A stretch of 64,000 nt of DNA from SHAN690 sp038131955 (GTDB taxonomy: Bacteria > Bacteroidota > Bacteroidia > Flavobacteriales_G > Salibacteraceae), in contig JAYPQK010000009.1 in NCBI GenBank assembly GCA_038131955.1, forward strand, positions 523,355 through 587,354, in the 5' to 3' direction. The notes under the pieces are model-generated. The model had not been told where the DNA came from. It did not search any database and saw only the letters and a program-made list of their open reading frames with translations. The position numbers were made by a program, and so were the translations under genes. Positions 9,105-18,046 of the stretch are shown piece by piece (position 1 is the stretch's first letter; each line of letters opens with the position of its first letter).

Positions 9105-9110
9105 TGGGAC

Positions 9111-10574
9111 ATGACATCAGCCTCAAGTTCGAAGTCGACCACAACACAGCGTTCGCCTCAAGCGGTCTCTACGGATGCCCAGATCGAGCTATTTCAGCAA
9201 GGAACGAAGTTTATCAAGCTCCTAAGGCCTGCCAGTGTAGGCGGCGGAATCATTCGCTTGACGTCGGAGCAAAAGAAGAAGGCAGTAGAGCGATTTGAAA
9301 CTACAGAAGGATTGGATCCGATCAAATTCGTTCCTGCATCGGGTGCTGCTACGCGCATGTTCAAACGAGTTTTTTCCTGGATCGAGAATCCAAAAGAGCA
9401 CAAAAAGGAGATCGATGATTTCTTCGATCGGGCAGAAGAATTTGCCTTCTTCGAGCGATGGTGGAAAGCAGCGGATGATGCCGATGTGGAAACCTTTCAA
9501 TCGGGACTGGATTCGAAGGTTCGATGGCTTCAGTTACTGGTCTCCTCGGAGGGCTTAGGCTTCGCATCCAAGCCGAAGGGGTTACTCGAGTTTCATCTCT
9601 ACGAATCGCCCGCTACGCCTGTGGTTGAGCATTTGAAAGAAGCCATTCGATACAGTCGAGTAGGTGAGGTTGCTAAGGTGCATTTTACCGTTTCTCCCGA
9701 GCAGAGAGCTGACTTCGAAAAGGAGGTAGGACGTCAGATCAAGCAAGACCCATTCAACGAAATAAAATGGGAGATCAAATTTTCCTCTCAAGATCCTGCT
9801 ACAGATACCATAGCGGTGGATCTTAAAAATAGTCCGATCGAAGAGGGAGGGAAGCTTGTCACTCGTCCGGGCGGACATGGAGCTCTGATTCACAATTTGA
9901 ACGCCATCGAGGAGGACCTCATCTTCATCAAGAATATTGATAACGTAGCGTACGATCGACTGCTCGACGAGACGGTCGAACATAAGAAAGCGTTAGCGGG
10001 AATTCTCTTGGAATTGCGTGCAGATCTCAAACAGCTCTATGATGCACTGGGTAAGGGTTTGCTTGATGAAACCCACATCAATGAACTACGTGATAAATGG
10101 AAGATCCGGATACCTAAGGACTATCAAAAATTGAAGGCTTACTTGGAGCGTCCATTTCGCGTTTGTGGCATGGTGAAGAATGAGGGTGAGCCAGGTGGTG
10201 GTCCGTTTTATACCCTAGACAAATTCACGGGCGAGAGTCTGCAGATCGTCGAACAGGCCCAGATCGATCCCAAAGACAGCAGACAGCAGAGCGTCTTGGC
10301 TACTTCCACGCATTTCAATCCGGTCGACCTCGTCTGCTATGTGCGCAATTTTAAAGACGAGCCGATTGACCTCACCAAGTATGTCGATGATGACCTGTTT
10401 TTCATTGCTCAAAAGAGTTGGAAAGGAAAGGATATCAAGGCGTTAGAGTGGCCGGGACTATGGAATGGTGCCATGGCGCATTGGGTGACCTTATTCGTTG
10501 AAGTTCCGATCGAAACCTTCAATCCGGTCAAGGAAGCTTCTGACCTCTTGCGCCCCGCACATTTACCCGCCTAA
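9111..10574 (+). CDS. DUF4301 family protein
   Basis: 487 residues from ATG 9111; a GTG at 9102 in the same frame would lie inside the promoter element. Soluble, with no signal peptide. The N-terminus has the DUF4301 pattern (ELFQQGTKFIKLLRPASVGG, then FVPASGAATRMFK), where the PASGAATRM loop resembles a nucleotide-sugar or phosphate-binding turn. A later block (TRPGGHGALIHNLN, then FIKNIDNV) resembles nucleotidyltransferase or sugar-phosphate binding sites. The function of the family is not established. Monocistronic and divergent from queE. Confidence 0.85.
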   Translation: MTSASSSKSTTTQRSPQAVSTDAQIELFQQGTKFIKLLRPASVGGGIIRLTSEQKKKAVERFETTEGLDPIKFVPASGAATRMFKRVFSWIENPKEHKKEIDDFFDRAEEFAFFERWWKAADDADVETFQSGLDSKVRWLQLLVSSEGLGFASKPKGLLEFHLYESPATPVVEHLKEAIRYSRVGEVAKVHFTVSPEQRADFEKEVGRQIKQDPFNEIKWEIKFSSQDPATDTIAVDLKNSPIEEGGKLVTRPGGHGALIHNLNAIEEDLIFIKNIDNVAYDRLLDETVEHKKALAGILLELRADLKQLYDALGKGLLDETHINELRDKWKIRIPKDYQKLKAYLERPFRVCGMVKNEGEPGGGPFYTLDKFTGESLQIVEQAQIDPKDSRQQSVLATSTHFNPVDLVCYVRNFKDEPIDLTKYVDDDLFFIAQKSWKGKDIKALEWPGLWNGAMAHWVTLFVEVPIETFNPVKEASDLLRPAHLPA

Positions 10575-10703
10575 ATTCTAGTGATCTAAAAGGGCAACCC
10601 ACCTCGTTTTCGAGCGTCCACTACGTGGAAAGGTGAAGAAGTGCTATTTTTACGAGCCTTTAGCACCTATTTCGAAACCTATCAAGTAATCAATTGGAAA
10701 GCG

Positions 10704-11093
10704 ATGAAAGTGAAAGCAACGTTGAAGCAGCGCCTATTGGGGTTAAGCATTCTTGCTGTGCTGTTTGCCTGGGGATTTCAAGCCCAAGCACAGCTGCCCT
10801 ACGTCATGCCTACGGATACGGCGGTCCTGCCCTACAATGTGAGTGAGATGGTTCAATTGATCCGCGACGCGTATGAAGCGCCGGTCCAGACCAATGCCTA
10901 CGTCCAGATGGTCGAGGAAGATCAGGATTTTCCTTCCTTGACGTTGGGAGAAGCGTTTACGGACAAGAAGCTGAAGATGGTCACTAAATGGGTGAAGACC
11001 CATCCAGCTCAGATCGAGTCGCTTTTGATCGCTAGAAAGAAAAATCACGATATCTATTTCAATCCGGCCACCACTGGTTCATCCAATCAATGA
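10704..11093 (+). CDS. Small exported protein, first member of the NAY/HPA pair
   Basis: 129 residues from ATG 10704 (an ORF from 10641 adds a segment that is not signal-like). Signal peptide ends GFQAQAQ. The mature part of about 95 residues is helical and charged. Two segments, PVQTNAYVQMVEEDQDFP and KWVKTHPAQIESLLIARK, recur in the small exported protein encoded at 17699-18028. The stop overlaps the start of the first giant PKD gene (ATGA, 11090-11093), so the two should be co-translated. I do not recognise the family. A periplasmic partner or chaperone of the giant proteins is an inference from position only. Confidence 0.72.
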   Translation: MKVKATLKQRLLGLSILAVLFAWGFQAQAQLPYVMPTDTAVLPYNVSEMVQLIRDAYEAPVQTNAYVQMVEEDQDFPSLTLGEAFTDKKLKMVTKWVKTHPAQIESLLIARKKNHDIYFNPATTGSSNQ

Positions 11094-14000
11094 TCGATCG
11101 AATGAAGAGAATTAACGTTGAAAACAGGTCAAGGAGGTTGGTGCTACAACTCAGCTTGGCCTTGCTGATGTTCATGGGGTCGATGGCATCCTTTGCGCAG
11201 ATCCAATTTGGTCCTGGTGCTCAGACGGCTTCCTATACCGACACCCGTGTGAGGGGTTACCATTTTACGGCACCTACCAATTTCAATATTTGTCAAGTCT
11301 ATGTGGACAATGCCATGAACAGCAACCTCTGGCACGTGGAGGTCGTTCGATTCACCAGTGGCGCGCCACCCGCTTTCCCCGGAACGACAAATAGCTTTGT
11401 ATCCTTGTTCTACGCCGATAGCGTTTCAGGAACGACTCCATTGTCGACGAACATACCAGTGTCGAGTGGAGATATCATCGGTATCTATGGCTCTCGCAGC
11501 GGAACGGGTAATAACATGGCCAATAGCTATGACGGTACACAACCAACGACGAATATCCTTGGAAACACCGTGACCCTTTACCGCAGTGGTATGCAGTTTC
11601 CGCTGAATAATCAGCAGATGCACGATATCTGGTCAGAGATCAACTTCAATACAGGCCGAATCTTCGGATTCCACAGCTGCTGTCCTACTCCTCCTGCTCC
11701 GCAAGGCCCGATCACAGGTGATACACTCGTGTGTCAAGGGGATACGATCACGTATTGGATCCCATGGGATAGCAATGCTGTTGAATACCACTGGGAAGTT
11801 CCTGTTGGGGACTCGATCATTTCAGGTCAGGGCGATTCGATCATTCAGGTGGTCATTGGGCCATTCTCGCAAGGTGGACAGATCTGCGTAGCAATGGAGG
11901 ATACGTGTATCGTTGGTCCGGACACTTGCATTACTTACTCTATCAATCAGCCTGCAACACCAGGACCGATCACCGGAGCGACTCAAGTATGTGAATTAGA
12001 TAGCTCTTGGTATTCGATACCGGCGCTAGCGGGAATTGAAGAGTACAATTGGATCCTTCCTACAGGATTTCAGTTTTTGTCGGATTCAGATAGCAATGTG
12101 GTACACGTGCAATACGGCACGCAGACAGGAGACATATGCGTCATCATTAAGGATGCCTGTGCATGGAGTGATACGACCTGTTTGACAGTGAACGTATCTA
12201 GTTCACCTTCACTTGCGAATGCGGGTCCCGATAAATCGATTTGTACGGGTCACCAAGCACAACTTGCTGCAGTATCACCTGCTGTGGGTACCGGTCAATG
12301 GACCGTGGTTACGGCGCCAGGTGCAGGTACTTTCTCTGATTCAACTGATCATAACTCAACCTACACGTCGACGGCACCGGGTCAGCACGTCCTACAATGG
12401 ACGACGTCTTCGTCAGGATGTCCTAGTACATCCGACCAGATGGTGGTGACGGTCAATATCACGCCAACGGCAGACTTCAGTACGCAAAACGTGTGTGAGG
12501 GTGCTCCGGTCGGATTCCAAGATCAGAGTTCGGGCAATGGTGCCACCATCACGTCTTGGTTGTGGGATATGGACGGAGATGGAGTAGACAACCACGTGAC
12601 TCAGAATCCTATCCACAACTACAATGGCTCGGGTGTCTACAACGTTCGTTTGATCGTGAACGCTCAAGGTTGTTCTGATACGTTGTACAAGAATGTCTTT
12701 GTGAATCCTCGTCCCGTCGTGGATATTGATGTTGAGGATCGCTGCTTTGAGCAGGCGGTCGAGTTCGAGAACAACTCTTCCATCAGCACAGGGGCAATTG
12801 ACTCGGTCTTTTGGAATTTCGGAGATGGTTCTGGAGTTCAAGCGAGCGGATTACCGTTCTTGAATTTTGAGCCGGTCTATTTCTACAACCAACCGGGTAC
12901 CTACAATATTGCCTACACCGCTCAGTCGGATAGTGGTTGTGTGTCCTCGGGGCAGCTTTCGGTAGAAGTCTTCCATCTACCTGTCGCTTCTTTTGAAGCA
13001 CTCAATTCCTGCCAGTTCCAAACTACGGAGTTCATCGATGGAAGTACGGTGACCGGCGCCAACATCGACCGATGGGCCTGGGACTTCGGAGACGGTTCTG
13101 ATTCCGTCATCGCACAGAACACAGAGCACGACTACGATATCAATGGTTTCGTTCCCGTAACGCTAAGAGTTTGGTCGGATGAAGGTTGTTATGACGACAC
13201 CATCGTTCAGGTGGAGATCTTCCCTACACCCGTGACGGAGTTCAACTATTCTAATAAAGTATGTCTAGGGGATATGTTAGAGCTCGAACAGCAATCGACC
13301 ATAGCTTATGGAAACCTGGTTGGTTTTGAATGGGTTGTGGCTGATTCCTTTACCTATTCAGGTGCAACCGCCACCCACCTGTTTGACGAGATCGGTTGGT
13401 ATACCGTTTCTCTTACCACTGAGTCCAATCAGGGATGTAAGAGCTCACTGGAGAAAGAAGTTCCGGTCTACGAGGTTCCTCAGGCACATTTCACTTTTAC
13501 GAGTCAGTGTCAGGACGTAGAGGTCGCTTTCCGAGATAGTTCGACTTTCGGTGCGGAAGGCGCCTTAGCTAAGTTCACTTGGGACTTCGGTGACAGTACC
13601 GAGTTGGTGAACCTTCAGTATCCTTTGCACGCCTTCGATACACATGGAGTCTATGACGTGAAGTTGGTGGTCGAATCCTACAAAGGCTGTAAGGATTCAG
13701 TGACCTATCCGGTGAACATTTATGAACGCGTTGCACCTCGCTTTACGATCACACCCGACTCGGGTTGTTCTCCGTTGTATGTGGAGTTCAATGACAGCAC
13801 CAAAGCATACACCGGTCGCGACCTGCGCTATGTGTGGATGTATGGCGATGGTTTCATGCGTGAGGATACCGCCTATTACACATACGTGAATACCTCAGGG
13901 AAGACAAAGACATACGATGTGACCTTGATGATCTACTCTGATCAAGGTTGCGTAAGTCACTTCATCTTCGATAGCGCCGTTACCGTGCTCCCACAGCCGG

Positions 14001-14530
14001 TGTCGGCCTTTACCAATGATCCGGAGATCGATAAGCTGACCACGGTGGATCCGTTGGTGCAGTTTAAGAACGAATCTCAGCAAGCGAACTGGTACGTCTG
14101 GACCTTCGGAGACGGAGCTCGATCCAATGAGCATAATCCTGCCCATGAATACCGCGAGCAAGGCGACTATGAAGTCATGCTCGTAGCAAGAAACGTATAT
14201 CAATGTGCCGATACGCTGCGGAAGATGGCCATCGTGAAACATGCGAATGTGCCTTTCATTCCTAGTGCCTTTACTCCGAATGGTGACGGGCACAATGAGA
14301 ACTTCTTTGTAGAGGGTCTACAGGATGTATCGAAGTTTGAGATGTTCATCTATGATCGATGGGGTAACCTGATCTATCAAGATGAAGGATTGGATGCATC
14401 CTGGGATGGACGTAACAATCAGAATAAGATCGTTCAACAAGGCATCTATGCCTATCGCATTGTCTACTCCCATAACAATGGGGAAGACCACGAGGTCATT
14501 GGTAATGTCTCAGTAATTGGAATTGAATAA
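11090..14530 (+). CDS. Giant PKD-repeat T9SS protein with gliding-type (CHU_C) C-terminus
   Basis: 1146 residues. Signal peptide ends SMASFAQ (start ATG 11090; ATG 11102 also possible). Residues about 38-200 form a beta-sandwich N-domain. About 205-370 hold two PKD-like repeats opening GPITG, then an Ig-like domain (NAGPDKSICTGHQAQL). About 455-1055 hold seven PKD domains with WDFGDG-type cores, most with a Cys near the start and a GC near the end (likely one disulfide each). The last 90 residues are the type B sorting domain (FIPSAFTPNGDGHNE, YDRWGNLIYQ, WDG, GIYAYRIVYSH). A surface adhesin exported by T9SS is the likely role. The second giant gene follows after 4 nt. Confidence 0.9.
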   Translation: MIDRMKRINVENRSRRLVLQLSLALLMFMGSMASFAQIQFGPGAQTASYTDTRVRGYHFTAPTNFNICQVYVDNAMNSNLWHVEVVRFTSGAPPAFPGTTNSFVSLFYADSVSGTTPLSTNIPVSSGDIIGIYGSRSGTGNNMANSYDGTQPTTNILGNTVTLYRSGMQFPLNNQQMHDIWSEINFNTGRIFGFHSCCPTPPAPQGPITGDTLVCQGDTITYWIPWDSNAVEYHWEVPVGDSIISGQGDSIIQVVIGPFSQGGQICVAMEDTCIVGPDTCITYSINQPATPGPITGATQVCELDSSWYSIPALAGIEEYNWILPTGFQFLSDSDSNVVHVQYGTQTGDICVIIKDACAWSDTTCLTVNVSSSPSLANAGPDKSICTGHQAQLAAVSPAVGTGQWTVVTAPGAGTFSDSTDHNSTYTSTAPGQHVLQWTTSSSGCPSTSDQMVVTVNITPTADFSTQNVCEGAPVGFQDQSSGNGATITSWLWDMDGDGVDNHVTQNPIHNYNGSGVYNVRLIVNAQGCSDTLYKNVFVNPRPVVDIDVEDRCFEQAVEFENNSSISTGAIDSVFWNFGDGSGVQASGLPFLNFEPVYFYNQPGTYNIAYTAQSDSGCVSSGQLSVEVFHLPVASFEALNSCQFQTTEFIDGSTVTGANIDRWAWDFGDGSDSVIAQNTEHDYDINGFVPVTLRVWSDEGCYDDTIVQVEIFPTPVTEFNYSNKVCLGDMLELEQQSTIAYGNLVGFEWVVADSFTYSGATATHLFDEIGWYTVSLTTESNQGCKSSLEKEVPVYEVPQAHFTFTSQCQDVEVAFRDSSTFGAEGALAKFTWDFGDSTELVNLQYPLHAFDTHGVYDVKLVVESYKGCKDSVTYPVNIYERVAPRFTITPDSGCSPLYVEFNDSTKAYTGRDLRYVWMYGDGFMREDTAYYTYVNTSGKTKTYDVTLMIYSDQGCVSHFIFDSAVTVLPQPVSAFTNDPEIDKLTTVDPLVQFKNESQQANWYVWTFGDGARSNEHNPAHEYREQGDYEVMLVARNVYQCADTLRKMAIVKHANVPFIPSAFTPNGDGHNENFFVEGLQDVSKFEMFIYDRWGNLIYQDEGLDASWDGRNNQNKIVQQGIYAYRIVYSHNNGEDHEVIGNVSVIGIE

Positions 14531-14534
14531 GACC

Positions 14535-17500
14535 ATGAAGAAACTCAGCATATACATCGCTCTTTTTATAGCGTTCCTGGTAGGTGCTCCTACGTCAGAA
14601 GTGAATGCTCAGTGCGGACCGTTCAACTCGATCATGAATTTCAACAATGGTCAGGACGGTAACATGTTCATGATCACGGCGCTCAACTCGATCCGTATCG
14701 ACTCATTCTGGTGCAACTTTGATGCAGGTACTATCCAAGAGGTAGAGATCTGGTACCGACAGGGAGGATTTGTAGGATTCCAGAACGCCGCCGCCGGTTG
14801 GACCTTGATCGATAGTGTGACGAACCTAACTTCTGCGGGAACGAATCAGTTCACCAAGGTACCCATCTTCGTCGATGTGGACATTCAACAGGGATGTTCG
14901 GCCTCGTTCTATGTAACGCGAGCTTGGTTGGCGAACGTCGGACCTTACATGCGCTATACCAACGGTCCTGCGGGATCTACGGCAGGAGGTAACTATTCTA
15001 CTGGTACGGATTTGATCTTGTCCTACTCATATGGAAAGGATTATCCTTTCGGTGCAACGTTCAATCCACGAATTTGGAACGGTCGAATTCACTACACGTG
15101 TATTCCGAACAGTGTGCCGAATGCAACCTATACGAGCATACCTAGTGCATCTTGTTCTGGAGACTCTGTATGTTACTCTTTCATTCCGGGACCGGGTATG
15201 ACCGCAGGTACTTGGACATGGAGTGCTGGTTCTTCCGGAACGATCGTATCTGCGAACAACGACAGCTCCACGGTGTGCATGACCTTCGATGGAACTACTG
15301 CATTTGATACGGTATGCTTGATCATGCAAGGTGGATGTAATCCCGTAGATACTTGTTTCCCGATCACCATCAACCCTCCAGTGGCTGATGCCGGTGATGA
15401 TACGATCATTTGTTCTACTACCTATCAACTTGACGGTAACCAAGCCTCAGGATTCTGGGAAGTAGTGACCGGAGCAGGAACCTTCGCAGATCCTACCGTG
15501 TATAATACCACGGTTAGTGGTTTAGCACCCGGCGTGAATCAATTCAGGTGGAACGTTGCGAACGCGAGTTGCGATACGGTCTTCGATGAAGTAACCGTGC
15601 AGGTGTCCGCGATTCCGGTTGCCCAGTGGTTTGCTCCGAACGGTTGCGTCGATGGGGCAATAGCGTTTACAGACAACTCATATGCGCTAGCGGGAAATAT
15701 CATCTCTTGGGCTTGGGATGTCGACGGTGACGGATCGGATGATTATACTACGAATTCATTCAATCATACCTATGGATCGCCGGGTACCTATCAGGCTAGG
15801 TTGATCGTGACGGCCAATGGACAAGGAGGGTGTAAAGACACCTTGACGAAAGCTGTGGTGGCGTCTCCGAATCCAAATGTGGATTGGGAGTACGACCCCG
15901 AGTGTGAGGGCAATGCTATGATATTCACTGACCTCACGTCTATTTCCTCCGGTAACTTGGACGAATGGCAATGGCAGTGGGGTGATGGAACGAATCCAAG
16001 TGCGGCGCAGAATGCATCGCATATCTATGCTCAAGATGGATGGTACGTTGTCACACTGACGGTGACCAGTGACTCGGGTTGTTCGGCCTCGCATAGCGAC
16101 AGCGTGGAAGTATTCTCCATTCCGATCGTTGACTTCATTTCACCTGAGGTTTGTCAGAACGACACGGTTTTCTTTACCGATACGTCGATCTCAACACAGG
16201 GCATGATAAATTACTGGGAATGGGATTTTGGTGATGGCTGGCCGGTAGATTATAATCAGAATACGGCACACATGTATGCCAATCATGGCACGTACAGTGT
16301 TCGATTGACCGTAGCGACCGACAAGGGTTGTACGAATACCGTTGTGAAGCCTCAGCGTTCCTTCCCCGTGCCGGTTCCCAACTTCACACAAGATGGAGTG
16401 TGCGAACGCCAGCGTGTGACCTTTACTGATGATTCATACCTCGATTCCATCTATGGATCAAAGTTGATTACTTGGCATTGGGATTTCGGAGATAGTTCAG
16501 ATGCGACCAACAAGAGTGTTGGACACTTCTATCAAGATCCGGGTTACTATACCTTGAGCTTGACTCCATATTCAAACTATGGATGCCATCATACGGAAAG
16601 CTTCGAGATACTGCTTCGCCCTAAGCCTGAGGCGAAGATCTTGATCTTGGATGATAAGGTGTGCGCTGGCAATGAGATCACCTATCGCGATGAAACTCAC
16701 TTTGATTATGAGTTCGACTCGACCGGAGTGATCTCGTGGAACTGGTTCTTCGGGGATGGGAATAAATCTCTCAAAGAGAATCCGAGCAATGTCTTCGAGG
16801 TCGGTGGCGACTACAATACACTCTTGGTCGTTGAGACCGGTTTTGGGTGTATCGATTCATCCTACCGCACGACCGTGGTCTACCATAATCCGGATGCCGA
16901 CTTCCGTATCGATTCTGCAGAGGGTTGTTCGCCTCATTGTGTCACGTTCATCGATGAATCGAAGTTGGCTTCAGGTGCTGACCTGATGTACTACTGGAAC
17001 TTCGGAGATGGTAACCTCAACCTAGAGGATGTCAATCCTACCTATTGCTACAGCGTAGAAGATGGAACGGGTATCAATCAGTTCCAGATCGAATTGGGTG
17101 TAACGTCGCCTCATGGTTGTTCGGATACCCTCAGACACGAGCAGCGCGTGATCATTCACGCTAAACCGATCTCGGACTTCGAAGTAAGTGCGGAGAAGGT
17201 GAGTATCCTCGATCCGGTCATTTTCGTGGATAATTACTCAGAAGGTGCCGATGAGTGGTTCTGGGATTTTGGTGACAGCACGACGAGTACTTTCCCCAAT
17301 CCAAATAGCCACACGTATACGGAGCCTGGTACATACACCATTGGTTTGACTACGCGTTCGGATTACGGTTGCGTTGATTACTTGGCTAGGAAGATCGAAG
17401 TAGAGCGTCACCAGACACTCTATGTTCCTATGAGCTTCACGCCAAACGGTGATGGAAAGAACGATTTCTTCGAGATCAAGGCGGAAGACCTAGAGTATTT

Positions 17501-17696
17501 AAGGCTGTGGGTGTTCAACCGCTGGGGCGATGAGATCTTCTACGGAGAGAACGACGAGGCTAAATGGGATGGAAATTTCAATGGTCAGCCTATGCAGGTT
17601 GGTTCTTACGCTTATGTCATCGAGTATAAGCAGGTGGATCAGATCATGCAAAAGCGCCGAGGAAACATCATTATTTCAAGAAACGATAAGCAGTAA
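14535..17696 (+). CDS. Second giant PKD-repeat T9SS protein with CHU_C C-terminus
   Basis: 1053 residues from ATG 14535. Signal peptide ends SEVNAQ. Layout parallels the upstream gene: beta-sandwich N-domain (about 25-185), Ig-like domain (ADAGDDTIICSTTYQLDG), seven PKD domains with WDFGDS/WNFGDG cores and paired cysteines, then the type B sorting domain (YVPMSFTPNGDGKNDFFE, VFNRWGDEIFYG, WDG, GSYAYVIEYKQ). It lacks the two GPITG repeats of its neighbour. The two look like a diverged tandem duplication. Start is 4 nt after the upstream stop and the end is 2 nt before the small gene at 17699, so one operon. Confidence 0.9.
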   Translation: MKKLSIYIALFIAFLVGAPTSEVNAQCGPFNSIMNFNNGQDGNMFMITALNSIRIDSFWCNFDAGTIQEVEIWYRQGGFVGFQNAAAGWTLIDSVTNLTSAGTNQFTKVPIFVDVDIQQGCSASFYVTRAWLANVGPYMRYTNGPAGSTAGGNYSTGTDLILSYSYGKDYPFGATFNPRIWNGRIHYTCIPNSVPNATYTSIPSASCSGDSVCYSFIPGPGMTAGTWTWSAGSSGTIVSANNDSSTVCMTFDGTTAFDTVCLIMQGGCNPVDTCFPITINPPVADAGDDTIICSTTYQLDGNQASGFWEVVTGAGTFADPTVYNTTVSGLAPGVNQFRWNVANASCDTVFDEVTVQVSAIPVAQWFAPNGCVDGAIAFTDNSYALAGNIISWAWDVDGDGSDDYTTNSFNHTYGSPGTYQARLIVTANGQGGCKDTLTKAVVASPNPNVDWEYDPECEGNAMIFTDLTSISSGNLDEWQWQWGDGTNPSAAQNASHIYAQDGWYVVTLTVTSDSGCSASHSDSVEVFSIPIVDFISPEVCQNDTVFFTDTSISTQGMINYWEWDFGDGWPVDYNQNTAHMYANHGTYSVRLTVATDKGCTNTVVKPQRSFPVPVPNFTQDGVCERQRVTFTDDSYLDSIYGSKLITWHWDFGDSSDATNKSVGHFYQDPGYYTLSLTPYSNYGCHHTESFEILLRPKPEAKILILDDKVCAGNEITYRDETHFDYEFDSTGVISWNWFFGDGNKSLKENPSNVFEVGGDYNTLLVVETGFGCIDSSYRTTVVYHNPDADFRIDSAEGCSPHCVTFIDESKLASGADLMYYWNFGDGNLNLEDVNPTYCYSVEDGTGINQFQIELGVTSPHGCSDTLRHEQRVIIHAKPISDFEVSAEKVSILDPVIFVDNYSEGADEWFWDFGDSTTSTFPNPNSHTYTEPGTYTIGLTTRSDYGCVDYLARKIEVERHQTLYVPMSFTPNGDGKNDFFEIKAEDLEYLRLWVFNRWGDEIFYGENDEAKWDGNFNGQPMQVGSYAYVIEYKQVDQIMQKRRGNIIISRNDKQ

Positions 17697-17698
17697 GC

Positions 17699-18028
17699 AT
17701 GAAAGCAGCATTGAATAGAATAGTGTGGGTAGTGGCCATCATCTTGGCATCTGTGGCTACGGCGAATGCCCAGAGTACTCCTGATGATAGTGAATTGGGT
17801 ACGGCCCATGACCTGCACGTGATTACCAATGAGTGGAATGCATGGTTCAACGAACCTACTTCTGAGAACGCTTATATAGGTGACTTTATGGATGAGTTCG
17901 CGGTGCCTCAGAGTGGCCAGAATGGTCTGAATCGTCTGGAAACTTGGTATTGGTGGGCATCACATCACCCGGCTGAAGTGAACGAGTACGTCGAGCGACG
18001 CGATGACGAACTCGGGGAGCAAGAATGA
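17699..18028 (+). CDS. Small exported protein, second member of the NAY/HPA pair
   Basis: 109 residues. Signal peptide ends VATANAQ. The mature part (about 84 residues) is acidic and rich in W and E. It shares the pattern P-x3-NAY-[VI] ... P, then W-x3-HPA-[QE]-[IV] ... RR/RK with the protein at 10704-11093 (here PTSENAYIGDFMDEFAVP and WWASHHPAEVNEYVERR). The start codon is 2 nt behind the stop of the second giant gene. Function unknown. Bracketing of two giant T9SS proteins by two related small secreted proteins suggests a common job in their export, folding or attachment. Confidence 0.7.
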   Translation: MKAALNRIVWVVAIILASVATANAQSTPDDSELGTAHDLHVITNEWNAWFNEPTSENAYIGDFMDEFAVPQSGQNGLNRLETWYWWASHHPAEVNEYVERRDDELGEQE

Positions 18029-18046
18029 CTTAACGACCTTTTCCGA

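Noticed and set aside
9041..9142. Longer start for queE (ATG 9112 or 9142)
   Set aside because: It would overlap the divergent DUF4301 gene and its promoter, and the start at 9040 gives the family length with a promoter element in place.
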